A stretch of DNA of 64,000 bases from Roseicyclus sp. (GTDB taxonomy: Bacteria > Pseudomonadota > Alphaproteobacteria > Rhodobacterales > Rhodobacteraceae), in the NCBI GenBank assembly GCA_018401385.1, contig JAGYKZ010000003.1, forward strand, positions 1 to 64,000, in the 5' to 3' direction. This document shows positions 31,807 through 42,752 of this stretch, piece after piece (the first letter of the stretch is position 1; every line of letters begins with the position of its first letter). Below the pieces are notes generated by a model. The model saw nothing but the letters and a program-made list of their open reading frames with translations. It was not told the DNA's origin and searched no databases. The translations under genes and the position numbers were made by a program.

Positions 31807-32471
31807 ATGCACATCACCCATGGTTCTTTTGATCACATCACCGCCTCTGTCACGCGCGCAAACCGTTTTTGCACCTCTTTGATGGGTGTGATTTGCGGCT
31901 TGGGCGGATGCATGAGTTTTGTGGCCCTGCACGGCGGCGTTTGGCGCTTTGGGTGGCGGCGCAATTGGCGGGACCTGTGCTGTGGATCCGCCCCGCATAG
32001 CAGCCTGACCATCTGCATATGCAGGCTGTGGCGGAGGAAATGGATCCCGCCCGCTGATCTTTGCTGCGGTGGAGCGGCGCGAGGATTTGCTCTGGGTGAT
32101 GGAGGAGGCATTGCGCAGCGGCGCGTGCCCTATGGTGATTGCCGATCTTCTGGAACCCCCAATCTGACTTCGGTGCGCCGTTTGCACTTGGCCGCCGAAG
32201 CCTCGGGCAAATCGCCATTTGCGGCGCTTTTGACCCCACATCATGGCGGTGCAAGCGGGGTGGAGACACGATTTTCCTGTCCGCACACCATGGTTGCCTG
32301 AGCTCGTTGGAGGGCGGCAAGGGGCAGGATGTTGATCTGCCTGCAGGGCTTGAGGCGCGCCTGTGGCAGATGCGGCGCTTGCGCGCCCGCCTCGCCCCGC
32401 CTGCGTCATGGGAGGTGCGACACCGCCCCAAAGGGCTTCTGGCGCAATCCATTGCACCCAGCTTTGTCTGA
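31807..32471 (+). pseudogene. imuA: ImuA family protein (SOS mutagenesis), frameshifted
   Basis: RecA-like accessory factor of the ImuA-ImuB-DnaE2 mutasome. No single frame is open, but the product can be read across frames: [38 protein letters not shown], then an unbroken stretch beginning [20 protein letters not shown] and continuing [20 protein letters not shown], then LTPHHGGASGVETR. The last readable part, QMRRLRARLAPPASWEVRHR, ends at a TGA at 32471. At least four indels are needed, for example a lost base near 32057 (CCCGCCCGCTGATC). AAGG lies ahead of the ATG at 31807. Neither imuB nor dnaE2 adjoins it. Confidence 0.8.
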
Positions 32472-32552
32472 GCCTTTGCGCTGTCTAGCCATTCGGTTTG
32501 CTTTGGGTTAGACGCGGAAGCGAAAGAAATCATCTAACACAAGGCGGGCGTG

Positions 32553-34264
32553 ATGGAGCGTGTTCTGATCACTTCGGCGATCCCATATATCAACGGGATC
32601 AAGCATTTGGGAAATCTTGTGGGCAGCCAATTGCCCGCCGATCTTTTCGCCCGTTACAACCGTGGTCGGGGTCGCGAGGTTTTGTTCCTCTGCGCCACGG
32701 ATGAGCATGGCACACCCGCCGAATTGGCCGCGGCCAAAGCGGGCATGGATGTGGCCGAATATTGCGCTAAGATGCACGCGGTGCAGGCTGAAATCGCGCA
32801 AGGGTTTCGTTTGAGTTTCGACCATTTTGGCCGATCTTCCAGCCCGCAAAACCACCGACTGACACAGCATTTTGCGGGACGTCTGGCCGATGCGGGACTG
32901 ATTTCTGAGGTCAGCGAACGGCAAGTCTATTCCAATGCCGATGGCCGCTTTTTGCCAGATCGCTATATCGAGGGCACTTGCCCCAATTGCGGCTATGACA
33001 AGGCGCGCGGCGACCAGTGCGAGAATTGCACCAAACAGCTGGACCCAACCGATCTGATTGAGCCGCGCAGCGCGATTTCTGGCTCGACCGATTTGCAGGT
33101 GCGCGAGACCAAGCATCTTTACTTGCGCCAATCCTCCATGCGCGATCAGTTGAACGCATGGATTGATAGTAAAACGGATTGGCCGATCCTGACCACCTCG
33201 ATTGCGAAGAAATGGCTCAATGACGGTGATGGGTTGCAGGATCGCGGGATCACCCGTGATTTAGACTGGGGCATCCCCGTCAAGAAAGGCACGCAAGAGT
33301 GGCCCGGCATGGAGGGCAAGGTTTTCTATGTCTGGTTTGATGCCCCCATCGAATATATCGCCTGCGCTGCCGAATGGGTGGATGCGGGCAAAGGCAGCGA
33401 TTGGGAGCGGTGGTGGCGCACCGACATGGGCGCGCAAGATGTGCGCTATGTCCAGTTCATGGGCAAGGATAACGTGCCCTTCCACACGCTGAGTTTCCCC
33501 GCCACGATTTTGGGCAGCGGGGAGCCATGGAAGCTCGTAGATTACATCAAGTCGTTTAACTATCTCAATTACGATGGCGGCCAGTTCTCGACCAGCCAAG
33601 GGCGTGGTGTGTTTATGGATCAGGCTTTGTCGATCCTGCCGTCCGATTACTGGCGCTGGTGGCTGCTCAGTCATGCGCCAGAAACCTCGGATAGTGAGTT
33701 TACTTGGGAGAATTTCCAAGCGGGGGTGAACAAGGATTTGGCCGATGTGCTTGGCAATTTCGTCAGCCGTATCACCAAGTTCTGCCGCTCAAAATTTGGG
33801 GAAGTGATCCCTGAGGCGGGCGCATATGGCGCGCAAGAGGCGCGCGTCATGGCCGATTTGCAGGCCCGCCTTGACGCTATCAAACGCATATGGAGGCGAT
33901 AGAAATCCGCAAAGCCGCCGCAGAGCTGCGCGCGATTTGGGTGGTGGGCAATGAATATCTGCAATCTGCCGCACCATGGACCGTTCACAAGGAAGACCCG
34001 GATCGCGCCGCAGCGATCACGCGCTTCTCTCTGAATTTGATCCCGTTTTATGCGGTGCTCTCTGCGCCCTTCATTCCAGATGCCGCTCAGGCGATGCTCG
34101 ATGCGATGGGATGCACGGACGACACATGGCCCGTGGATGTGGCTGAGGGTCTGTCGCGCTTGCCCGCGGGCGACGCATTTGTGGTGCCTGATGTGCTCTT
34201 TGCCAAGATCAGCGATGAGCAGCGCGAAGCATGGCAAGCACAGTTTGCAGGGGTGCGCAGCTGA
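32553..34264 (+). pseudogene. metG: Methionyl-tRNA synthetase, single-base frameshift near the 3' end
   Basis: Charges tRNA-Met. Class I signature HLGN in [20 protein letters not shown]; zinc-type knuckle [22 protein letters not shown] equivalent [17 protein letters not shown]. The frame fails near 33880: [14 protein letters not shown] should read [20 protein letters not shown], which is obtained by adding one C (GACGCCTATCAAACG). The rest of the anticodon-binding domain is in the other frame and ends at 34264. Enzyme is essential, so this is almost surely an error. The ATG at 32553 is preceded by AAGGCGGG. Confidence 0.93.
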
Positions 34265-34392
34265 TACAGGGTTGAATTTCTTTGCCCTTTCGGCCTTCTC
34301 TTGTCAGGTTGGAGGTGGAAAGGGGAAAAGGATTGCGCAAACCTCAGATACATTCCCTGCCAAATGCCGCGCATGAGGCGCTGCGCCGTGGC

Positions 34393-36045
34393 ATGATGCG
34401 CCTGCGCAGGAATGCGGCAGAGGCATGGTTTCTGATGCGCCGCCAAGGCCCAAGCCAAATGCAGTTTTGGTTTATCGCGCTTGTCATCGGGATTGCGGCG
34501 GGATTTGCAGCTGTGCTGTTTCGCCTCGGAATTGAGCGGCTCCAGGCCGTTCTTTACGGCACAGAGGATGTCCGTCAATTGCACAGCTTTGCCGAAAGCC
34601 TGCCGTGGTATTGGATTCTCTTGATCCCCATTCTGGGCGGCCTGACCGTGGGGTTGATCCTGCACCGTTTCACCCCTGATGGGCGGGTGCGCTCGGTGGC
34701 CGATGTGATAGAAGGTGCCGCATTGAATGAGGGCCGTGTTGAGATGCGCGCAGGTCTGGCTTCTGCAGCGGCCTCATTGATTACGCTCAGTTCGGGTGGC
34801 TCAACGGGCCGCGAGGGGCCAGTGGTGCATTTGGCGGCCGTGATTTCCACGAAGATTTCCGCGATCATCCGCGCCGATGGGATCACGGGGCGCGATCTTT
34901 TGGGATGTGCAGTGGCGGCAGCGGTTTCTGCCTCCTTTAATGCCCCCATCGCGGGGGCGTTGTTCGCGCTAGAGGTGATCTTGCGCCATTTTGCGCTGCA
35001 CGCTTTTGCACCCATTGTGATTGCAAGCGCGGCGGGCACAGTGATCAGCCGCCTGACCCTGGGCGATGTGACGGAGTTTTCCCTGGGCCGTGAAAACGCC
35101 TTGGCCTTTTATGCTGAATTGCCCGCGTTTTTGATTTTGGGCTTGGTCTGTGGCTTGGTCGCGGTGGTGTTCATCCGCGCCTGTTTCTGGGCGGATGACC
35201 AGGGCACCGCCGCGCAAAATGCCCTGCGCTTGCCTCGGTTTTTGCGCCCTGCTGTGGCGGGTGCGATGTTGGGTGCGATTGCGATTTTCTTTCCCCATAT
35301 CATTGGGGTCGGATACGAGACGACCAGCGCCGCGCTGACGGGTCAACTGCTGCTGCATGAGGCGATTGTGTTTACCCTGCTCAAAATCCTCGCGGTGGCG
35401 ATCACGGTGGCGGGCCGCATGGGGGGTGGGGTGTTTTCCCCCTCTTTGATGATTGGGGCCCTGACAGGTTTGGCTTTCGGCCTGATTGCAACGGCGATTT
35501 TGCCCGAGGTGTCGGGGGCCGCAACGCTCTATGCTTTGGCGGGCATGGGGGCCGTGGCCGCCGCCGTTCTGGGCGCGCCTATTTCCACCACATTGATCGT
35601 GTTTGAGCTGACAGGGGATTGGCAGACAGGGCTTGCGGTGATGGTCTCTGTGTCGATCTCAACGGCGGTGGCAAGCCGCCTTGTGGATCGCTCTTTCTTT
35701 CTCACGCAGCTTGAGCGGCGCAATATTCACCTTGCTGCCGGGCCTCAGGCCTATTTGCTGGCCATGGTGGGAGCAGGGCGCATCATGCGTCCGATGTCCG
35801 ACCCGCGCGCAGCACCACCTGACGCATTATTGCGCCAAGTCGAGGCGGGTATCTTCGTCACGCTTGACGATACCCTTGAAACCATCATCCCGATTTTCGA
35901 GCGAACCGAGGCCGAGTATATCCCTGTCATCAAGCCAAGCCCAAAGGACGGACCGCCCGCGCTGGAAGGCGCGGTGTTCCATATTGATGCCCTCAAGGCT
36001 TATACCCGTGCCATGGCGGACACAGCCGCCGAAGAGCACAGCTGA
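34393..36045 (+). CDS. CLC family chloride channel/antiporter with C-terminal CBS-like region
   Basis: Integral membrane protein of 550 residues from the ATG at 34393 (MMRLRRNAAEAWFLMRRQG); the ORF track extends to a TTG with unconserved sequence. The core CLC signature is SSGGSTGREGPVVHLAA, with the gating glutamate in GREGP, and AAVSASFNAPIAGALFALEV and MGGGVFSPSLMIGALTG follow. The glutamate suggests a Cl-/H+ exchanger-like mechanism. The first selectivity motif GSGIP is not recognisable (VADVIEGAA occupies the place). About 120 residues after the last helix resemble a degenerate CBS region (FVTLDDTLETIIPIFERTEA). Confidence 0.9.
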   Translation: MMRLRRNAAEAWFLMRRQGPSQMQFWFIALVIGIAAGFAAVLFRLGIERLQAVLYGTEDVRQLHSFAESLPWYWILLIPILGGLTVGLILHRFTPDGRVRSVADVIEGAALNEGRVEMRAGLASAAASLITLSSGGSTGREGPVVHLAAVISTKISAIIRADGITGRDLLGCAVAAAVSASFNAPIAGALFALEVILRHFALHAFAPIVIASAAGTVISRLTLGDVTEFSLGRENALAFYAELPAFLILGLVCGLVAVVFIRACFWADDQGTAAQNALRLPRFLRPAVAGAMLGAIAIFFPHIIGVGYETTSAALTGQLLLHEAIVFTLLKILAVAITVAGRMGGGVFSPSLMIGALTGLAFGLIATAILPEVSGAATLYALAGMGAVAAAVLGAPISTTLIVFELTGDWQTGLAVMVSVSISTAVASRLVDRSFFLTQLERRNIHLAAGPQAYLLAMVGAGRIMRPMSDPRAAPPDALLRQVEAGIFVTLDDTLETIIPIFERTEAEYIPVIKPSPKDGPPALEGAVFHIDALKAYTRAMADTAAEEHS

Positions 36046-36049
36046 TCCG

Positions 36050-36394
36050 TTAGAGTTGCTCCACCGTCACGCGATTGGAGAAAAACGCGATGTGGCCTGC
36101 GATGGCTTGCGCCTCATCTGTCGCGGGGGCCTCGTAGGACCATGCGGCATCATCAATCTGACCCGCCGCAGTGGATACGGCGAAATAGCTGGCCGTGCCC
36201 TTTTTCGGGCATTTCGTTGTGCTGGAGGATTTCTCAAGCAGGGCCATCGCGATATCTTCGCGTGGGAAATAGATCACAGGCGGCAAATCCCCTTCGCTCA
36301 CTTCCAAAGCCGCAGCGGATTCCGCTACGATCGCGCCACCTGCGCGCACAACATATTTTCCCGATGCGGGACGAATCGTGATTGTTTTGGTCAT
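36050..36394 (-). CDS. DUF427 family protein
   Basis: A 114-residue soluble beta-rich protein. VRAGGAIVAESAAALEVSEG, VIYFPREDIAMALLEKS and the tail SYEAPATDEAQAIAGHIAFF match DUF427. Members are widespread in bacteria without an assigned reaction. It lies tail-to-tail with the CLC gene, four bases apart, and just downstream of the aminopeptidase gene on the same strand. Confidence 0.88.
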   Translation of the reverse strand: MTKTITIRPASGKYVVRAGGAIVAESAAALEVSEGDLPPVIYFPREDIAMALLEKSSSTTKCPKKGTASYFAVSTAAGQIDDAAWSYEAPATDEAQAIAGHIAFFSNRVTVEQL

Positions 36395-36464
36395 GGCTTA
36401 GTCTCCTTCTCAGGCCTCTTTTACAGGCTGATGTGCAGAATAGCTAGGCAAGGTAACGGTGAGA

Positions 36465-38288
36465 CTACACAATCGGCGCGGTCGCGTGATGCAGCCAAAT
36501 CCGCGCCTCAGAGGGCAAGAGCGGGGATAATTCATCCTGCACGCGCGTGTGATAGCGGTTGAGCCATGCCAGCTCATCAGGGGCCATCTGCGCGCTCAGG
36601 ATCAAGCGCCGATCAATCGGCGCGAGGGTCAAGGTTTCAAATTCCAACATCTCACGCGCATCGCCCCCTGCAATCTCGGCAGCCGCGCGCACCGTGATGA
36701 GGTTTTCAATGCGGATGCCGTAGGCGCCCTCTTTGTAAAAGCCAGGCTCGTTAGAGAGGATCATCCCCACTTCAAGCGGCAAGGTTGAGGCGCGGCTGAT
36801 CCGTTGCGGGGCTTCATGCACGCTTAGATAGACGCCGACCCCATGGCCCGTTCCATGATCGTAGTCGCGCCCTGCGGCCCATAGGGGAGCACGGGCCAGC
36901 ACATCAAGGTCGCGGCCAGAAATACCCTTGGGAAAGCGCGCGCGGGAAATCGCAATCATGCCGCGCAGCACTTGGGTGAAGGCTTGTTTTTCCTCATCCC
37001 CAACGGGGCCAACGGGCAGGGTGCGGGTGATATCAGTGGTGCCGTCCAGATATTGGCCGCCTGAATCGATCAAGAACAAGCTGCCCTGTTCCAGCGCTGC
37101 ATTGGTTGCCGCGCTCACGCGGTAGTGCACAATTGCGCCATGCGCGCCTGCGCCGGCGATGGTGTCAAAGCTGATATCCTTTAGTGCGCCTGTGTCGCGG
37201 CGAAATTGCTCCAGCGCGCAAACGCAGTCGATCTCGGTCAGCCCAGCTTGAGGTGCGGTTTGGTCAAACCAATGCAGAAAACGGACAACCGCCGCGCCAT
37301 CGCGCAGATGAGCAGCGCGCGTTGCGGCAATTTCTGCGGGGTGCTTGCGGGATTTGGGCAGGATACACGGCTCTGGCCCTTCATCAATATCGGCTCCCGC
37401 CTTTTGAAGGATCAGGCGCAGCATCTGAGGCGCGCTTTCGGGGTCGAGGCGCACAGGGCCGCATTTTGCACAGCCTTGAAGATGATCTTCAAATCGGGCG
37501 GCGGGCAACAGCGTGACCTGATCCGGCAGTGTCACAGCGTCAAATTTTGCAGGGTCCGCAAAAAGGTCAACCGCGCCTGTGGGTTTCAGGATTGCAAAGG
37601 CTTGAAACACGGGCAGATGCGGCAGATCAGCGCCGCGCAGATTTAACAGCCATGCGATACTGTCGGGCAAGGTCAGCACAGCGGCGCTGATGCCTTGGGC
37701 CGCCAGATCAAGCCCAAGGGCGCTGCATTTCTCCGACAGGCTGCGCCCCGCATATTCAATGGGATAGGCGCTGACCTTGCCTTTTGGCGGGGCGGGGCGG
37801 TCCGTCCAAACAGCATCGACCAAATTCTCTTTGACAGGGTGAAGTTTGATCTGCGTGCCCGCGAGGGCCGTCTCTAACCGTGTGATTTCGGATATCGTGT
37901 GCAGCCAAGGATCAAATCCGATCACGCCGCCATGGGGCAGCGCCGATTTCAGCCATGTTTCAAGCTTGGTCTGCGGCCAGTCAATCGGATCAAAAAGTCC
38001 GGTATCAACTTCATCGCGCACTTGCAGCTTGTAGCGCCCGTCAATGAAGATCGCCGCCTGACCCTTCAGGATGGCGCAAAATCCCGCCGATCCTGAAAAT
38101 CCTGTCAGCCACAAAAGCCGTGCATCACAGGCCGCGACATATTCGCCTTGATGGGCATCGGCGCGCGGCACGATATATCCATCCAACCCTTTTTTGAGCA
38201 GTGTTTTGCGCAAGGCAGCCACGCGCGGAGCCGCTTCATCTGGCTGCGATTTGGTGGTGAAGCTTTGAAATTCCGCGTGTTTATCCAA
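36465..38288 (-). CDS. Xaa-Pro aminopeptidase (M24B)
   Basis: Metallopeptidase of 607 residues that removes N-terminal residues before proline. Two creatinase-like domains precede the pita-bread catalytic domain. Metal ligands are visible in [19 protein letters not shown] (two Asp), [14 protein letters not shown] (His), and [20 protein letters not shown] (Glu, Glu). The three-domain size fits the eukaryote-like XPNPEP1 type common in alphaproteobacteria. Fully open. The cobT reading frame upstream overlaps its start by a few bases. Confidence 0.94.
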   Translation of the reverse strand: MDKHAEFQSFTTKSQPDEAAPRVAALRKTLLKKGLDGYIVPRADAHQGEYVAACDARLLWLTGFSGSAGFCAILKGQAAIFIDGRYKLQVRDEVDTGLFDPIDWPQTKLETWLKSALPHGGVIGFDPWLHTISEITRLETALAGTQIKLHPVKENLVDAVWTDRPAPPKGKVSAYPIEYAGRSLSEKCSALGLDLAAQGISAAVLTLPDSIAWLLNLRGADLPHLPVFQAFAILKPTGAVDLFADPAKFDAVTLPDQVTLLPAARFEDHLQGCAKCGPVRLDPESAPQMLRLILQKAGADIDEGPEPCILPKSRKHPAEIAATRAAHLRDGAAVVRFLHWFDQTAPQAGLTEIDCVCALEQFRRDTGALKDISFDTIAGAGAHGAIVHYRVSAATNAALEQGSLFLIDSGGQYLDGTTDITRTLPVGPVGDEEKQAFTQVLRGMIAISRARFPKGISGRDLDVLARAPLWAAGRDYDHGTGHGVGVYLSVHEAPQRISRASTLPLEVGMILSNEPGFYKEGAYGIRIENLITVRAAAEIAGGDAREMLEFETLTLAPIDRRLILSAQMAPDELAWLNRYHTRVQDELSPLLPSEARIWLHHATAPIV

Positions 38289-40191
38289 AGCGATATAATC
38301 CCGATTTTGTGCTGCTGCTGCGTATTCCCATCACGCGTGCCCGCGCCCGTGGGTCATTGTCAAAGAGGGCTGCTAATTGTTCTGTGATGGCGCCTGCCAA
38401 TTGTTCGGCATCGGTGATGGTGACCGCACGCTCGTAATATCGGGTCACATCATGGCCAATGCCAATGGCCAGCAACTCCACCGCGCGGCGGCGTTCGACC
38501 ATGTTGATCACATCGCGCAGGTGCTTTTCGAGATAATTGGCGGGGTTCACAGATAGGGTGCTGTCATCCACCGGCGCACCATCCGAGATCACCATCAAAA
38601 TCTTGCGTGCCTCGAGGCGGGCCCAGCATCCGCCGATGTGCCCATTCAAGGCGCCTGCTGCATCTATGTTTTCCTTCAAAGGCCCTCTTTCATCATCAGG
38701 CCCAGGTTGTCGCACCCGCCGCCACGGGGCATCTGCGGATTTATAAATGATATGGCGCAGATCATTCAGGCGGCAGTTGCTTGCGCGCCCCGCTGCGCCA
38801 GCCATTCCTCGCCAGGCCTTGCCGCCTTTCCCACGCCCGCGTGGAGTGAAGCCCAAAATCTCGACTTCACATCGCACCACGCTCCAGCGTGCGGGCTGGC
38901 TATCTGGCGCAGATCGCGGCGATGGAAATGGGCCGCCCGCGCATTGAGCCAAATTATTGTCCAATGAAGCGTCACCACCGTGTCGCGGAATTCGGTATCT
39001 TTCTCGACTTTGAAAGACAGGGTGGTGGGGTTGGCCACGACCCGTGCCAATCGGCCCTCAAAATCCCCTCCTCGCGGTCAAAGTCCCAAGAGCGGTTCTG
39101 CTGCGCTTGCAGGCGGCGTTACGGGCTTGTTAGCCAATCGAACTCACGGCACCCTTCAAGGTTCCAATTGTTAGTCCAGATAGGCGCGCAGGCGCTCAAT
39201 TCTGCGGCTCGGCCAAATCTTCGGCAGCGATTTCTTCGTCATGGGTGGTGGAAAAGCACACCGTATATTCAGGGTCCATCGGAATGCGGTGGTGCTGGGG
39301 CGGCTCAACGGGGCATTGCCATCGGGCAATTCCATTCCCTCGCCCTCCTCGACATCGCCGTTTTCATCCATCTGCTGTGCCTGCGAAGCGTCTGTTGCTC
39401 CTCTTGCGAACGCTCTGGGTCAGCATCGGCGCTGTCATCTTCCCTGACTTTCGCTCTCGCCTGTGCTGTCAGGGGTTTCTTGTTCTTCTTGATCCTGTTC
39501 GGCTGTCTTCATCCTGTTGATCGTCAGTGATCCGGGATCATCCGCCCAATTGGTCAGTAGCCGAGGTCGAGATGAATTGCCGCGCCACCCGCCCGAAAAC
39601 GCCGCTTGATCGTCCAACGACCCAGTCAGCGCATCGAGGCTTGCGCCGCAGCGCTCCTCGATGAAAGGCCGCCACAGCTCCACAATGTTCGCGCTTCTGC
39701 TGGCGTGGTCGTCCTGTCCACCCAATCTGGCGCAGCATATCAACCCGCCGCTGTGGATAGGGGCGCGCTCACTGCGCTCGGTGATTTCGCCATAGGCCTT
39801 TCGCCGACCTCAGCCCCACGATCTTCGCGTCAATATTGCCCGCAGTTCCCGGCATGACCCGCGCCCCGATGGCCGCAACGGGCGGTCTCAATGGCACTCA
39901 TCAAATCGCGGGCAATTGCCCTGTGGGTTCATATTTTTTGCAGCAATGCGCGGGTTATGAAACCGATGACGCAGCGCAAAAGCATCCCGCTGTGCCGCGT
40001 GCAAAGCAGCACCTCCCTCGCAGCTCATACGGCGGCTGATTTGCCCGGCAGGCGGATCGTGTCAATGCTGGCGCCTGGCGGGTCCACCGAAAAACTGACC
40101 CCGAGATCGGGATCATTGGCCAAAACCCGTGTCGCATCGGCAAGTGCCTTCTTGAACGGATCCCGGCTGGGTTATCGGTGGGCTTGCCCAT
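38281..40191 (-). pseudogene. cobT: Cobaltochelatase subunit CobT, frameshifted
   Basis: With CobS it forms the AAA+ part of the aerobic cobalt chelatase of B12 synthesis; CobN is the catalytic subunit and is not in the window. Readable pieces, in order from the N-terminus: MGKPTDNPA, SIDTIRLPGK-like remnants, VELWRPFIEERCGASLDAL, the acidic linker EQDQEEQETPDSTGESES and MDENGDVEEGEGMELPDG, then the von Willebrand A domain with [20 protein letters not shown] and [20 protein letters not shown]. Frames change many times between 38700 and 40190. The last 220 codons are open except for an odd ending. Confidence 0.87.
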
Positions 40192-40210
40192 TGGGTTTTC
40201 TGATCTTTCC

Positions 40211-41203
40211 TTAGCCAAGGCTGACGCTTGCAGCCGCTCTGGCAGTTCCTCGTCAAAAGCAGCGCGATGGGAATTCCGCCACGGTCTGGCTATCAACTCG
40301 TCACATTTGTTGAGGAAGGACAGGCCGGAACCGCATAGCCCGTGTCGCGGAAAATTTCCATTCTGCTGCGCCCAATTGATGACGGTGCGCGGGCTCATCA
40401 CCGTTGACAGCTCGCCATTCATAAACGCGGTGCGAGGTCAAATCGGCCACAGTGGACCATCTGGCTCACGATCTTGCGCCCTGCGGCGGTGTTGTAATGG
40501 GGCGCTTTCGATAAAACGATTGCAGCCTCAGCATCGTGATTAACGAGATAGTTCAAGGTCGCCACGGCTCAGCCCGGTCCATCTGCGCTTGGTTGATCTG
40601 CTGCGTGCCGTGATAAAGACCCGTGGTATGCCAAGCCCACCGTGTTGGCGGTCGCGAAGAAGGCGAAATATTTATGTGGCGTGATGATTTCGTTTTGATC
40701 AAGCAGTGTCAGCTTGCCGTCATGCTCTAGCACACGCTGGATCACGAACGCTTACATCCGCGCGGCCTGCATCATATTCGTCAAACACGATCGCCACAGG
40801 ATTGCGCGGCGCCCAAAGAAGATGCCTTCATGAAATTCGGTCACCTGCTTACCATCGCGCAGTTTGATGGCGTCGCTTCCCGATCAGGTCGATGCGGCTG
40901 ATATTAACTGTCGAGGTTCACGCGCACGGCGGGCCAGTTGAGGCGCGCAGCGACCTGTTCGATATGGGTGGATTTGCCTGTGCCGTGATAGCCTTGGATC
41001 ATAACGCGGCGGTTGTGGGAAAACCCCGCCAAGATGGCCAATGTCGTATCGCGGTCGAATTTATAGGTGGGGTCGATCTCTGGCACACGGCTGGTTGCTT
41101 CGGCAAAGCCTTTCACCTTCATGTCACTGTCGATGCCAAACACATCGCGCACCGAAATCTCTTCGGTGGGTTTTGCATCTATTGCCAAGCTGCCATCTGC
41201 CAT
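40211..41203 (-). pseudogene. cobS: Cobaltochelatase subunit CobS, frameshifted
   Basis: AAA+ ATPase partner of CobT. The first 99 codons are intact, MADGSLAIDAKPTEEISVRD, with Walker A GYHGTGKSTHIEQVAARLNW. The frame stops at 40904 and resumes in fragments with several indels; the end can be read as FDEELPE followed by AAASVSLG and a stop at 40211, 20 bases before the cobT ATG. cobS-cobT order on one strand is standard in Rhodobacteraceae. Confidence 0.88.
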
Positions 41204-41407
41204 AGTCTCAAACCTCGGGGGAGTTAAAATGCGTCATTTGTGGTGGTGCAACATATCGCGCCGCGCTGCAAGGGGAAGGGGGTGTGGAAAATTGTAGCCC
41301 GCTGCTGCCTTTCTCCCAGAATTACACGTTTAAGTCGAGGCGTGGTGGGGTGGCGCACCACCACCCCATTCCTGCCGCGCTCTGAGCTGCGCTGATAGAG
41401 GGCCCAT

Positions 41408-42568
41408 TCAGGGCTGGCTGGTCGCGGATAGAACGCCGTCAAAGCTTGTGAAACTGTCTTCGATCTGTGGCATAAGCCGCGCAATTTGCAGATATTGCGC
41501 AGCGGGGCCACGGATCAAAACGCCCTTTACCGCATCACCTTCAAGCCGCGCAAAGCCTGTGGCGAAGCGCGTCTCATCGCTTGCGGCCAAGCTGAAACCA
41601 TCACGCAGCAAATCGCGCATCCCGCCCTGTGGCATAATCTCTGGCCCTGTCAGTGTGTCAAAAAGCGATTGCAGACGGGTTGCCCCGCCATCGGCTGAGA
41701 TCAGGATCACCTCCACCCCGCGCGCATCTTTTGGCGCAAACACCGCAAACGGCGGAGCAAAGGCGGCAAATTCCACCAAAGACGCGGGGATCAGCGTTTG
41801 GATGCCGGCTTCGGTCTTGCGTATTGTTTCAAGGCCCAAACTGGCCAGATCATCGCGCCAATCAGCCAGCAGGCGCGCGCGCTGGGTCTCGGTTAGCACA
41901 GCTGTTTCGGGCAGATCATTGGCGCGCTGCCATGCCGCCATCGCGGCGCGTGTTGCAGGACCGAATGCGCCATCAATGGCACCGTAGTAATGGTTATGCC
42001 ATGCCAAGGCGCGTTGAATGTCATCGCGCGCGCTTGGATCCAGCGCGGCTTCACTGGCCTGCGCTTCGGCGAGCGTGGGGCGGGCTGTGGGGGCGCGGTC
42101 CGCGGCCTCTTGTCCGGCGACCGTGGAGGGGCGTTCTGGTTCGGGCAGCGGATCAATCGCAATGACCACGGGCGCCTCGGCCGCGATGGGCCAAAATTGG
42201 CGTGTGTAATTTTGCGCAGATTGCAGATAGCTGTCGCGGGGGATGCGCCCTGCCGCCCGCAGATCGCTCAAGCGCGCCATCGCCTCGGCGCGCGGCAAGG
42301 GGCCAAGCGCCAAAGCATACATACCCGTCTGCATGATGAATCCCGCAAGCGGGGCGGTGGTAGGGTCGGCGCCGTATGCACGCAGGCGCGCTTGGGCGGT
42401 CACAAGATCAGGATGGGCTTCTATCTGCACCCAAACCAGATCATTTTGCGCCTCCGCCCGCACCGTGTTTGCGCAGATGAGACAGAACACCACACCCATC
42501 ACCATGGCCCGCGTCACGATCCCGATCTTCGTCACGCGATATCCCCAAAAACCGCTGCTCAACATCAC
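41408..42568 (-). CDS. Exported peptidoglycan-binding-domain protein
   Basis: A 386-residue protein with an N-terminal signal (IVTRAMVMGVVFCLICANTV, cut probably after RAEA). An early region (LVWVQIEAHPDLVTAQARLR, GMYALALGPLPRAEAMARL) resembles a SPOR-like repeat fold. A PG_binding_1 domain follows: DDIQRALAWHNHYYGAIDGA and FGPATRAAMAAWQRANDLPE. The C-terminal 150 residues are unassigned. Likely periplasmic and cell-wall associated. About 200 bases separate it from cobS, and it diverges from glyQ. Confidence 0.78.
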   Translation of the reverse strand: MMLSSGFWGYRVTKIGIVTRAMVMGVVFCLICANTVRAEAQNDLVWVQIEAHPDLVTAQARLRAYGADPTTAPLAGFIMQTGMYALALGPLPRAEAMARLSDLRAAGRIPRDSYLQSAQNYTRQFWPIAAEAPVVIAIDPLPEPERPSTVAGQEAADRAPTARPTLAEAQASEAALDPSARDDIQRALAWHNHYYGAIDGAFGPATRAAMAAWQRANDLPETAVLTETQRARLLADWRDDLASLGLETIRKTEAGIQTLIPASLVEFAAFAPPFAVFAPKDARGVEVILISADGGATRLQSLFDTLTGPEIMPQGGMRDLLRDGFSLAASDETRFATGFARLEGDAVKGVLIRGPAAQYLQIARLMPQIEDSFTSFDGVLSATSQP

Positions 42569-42688
42569 TGGCCTTCATCAAATCTCAAGACACCACCCTG
42601 TCGGTTAAGCTATCCACGCTGGGATCAAATTACATCCCCCCAATGCGGCCATGGCGCAGTTTTCCTGCTACCTGTGGTATCGCCGTGA

Positions 42689-42717
42689 TTGACCCTCACC
42701 TTCGCGCGTCCTATGTG
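42689..42717 (+). promoter_or_regulatory. Candidate sigma-70 promoter for glyQ
   Basis: TTGACC, a 17-base spacer, then TATGTG, about 35 bases upstream of the glyQ ATG in the gap between divergent genes. The -35 box is near-consensus and the -10 box is fair. Prediction from sequence only. Confidence 0.5.
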
Positions 42718-42752
42718 AACCACGAGTTTTTGTTCAGCCCAAGGACCGATCA

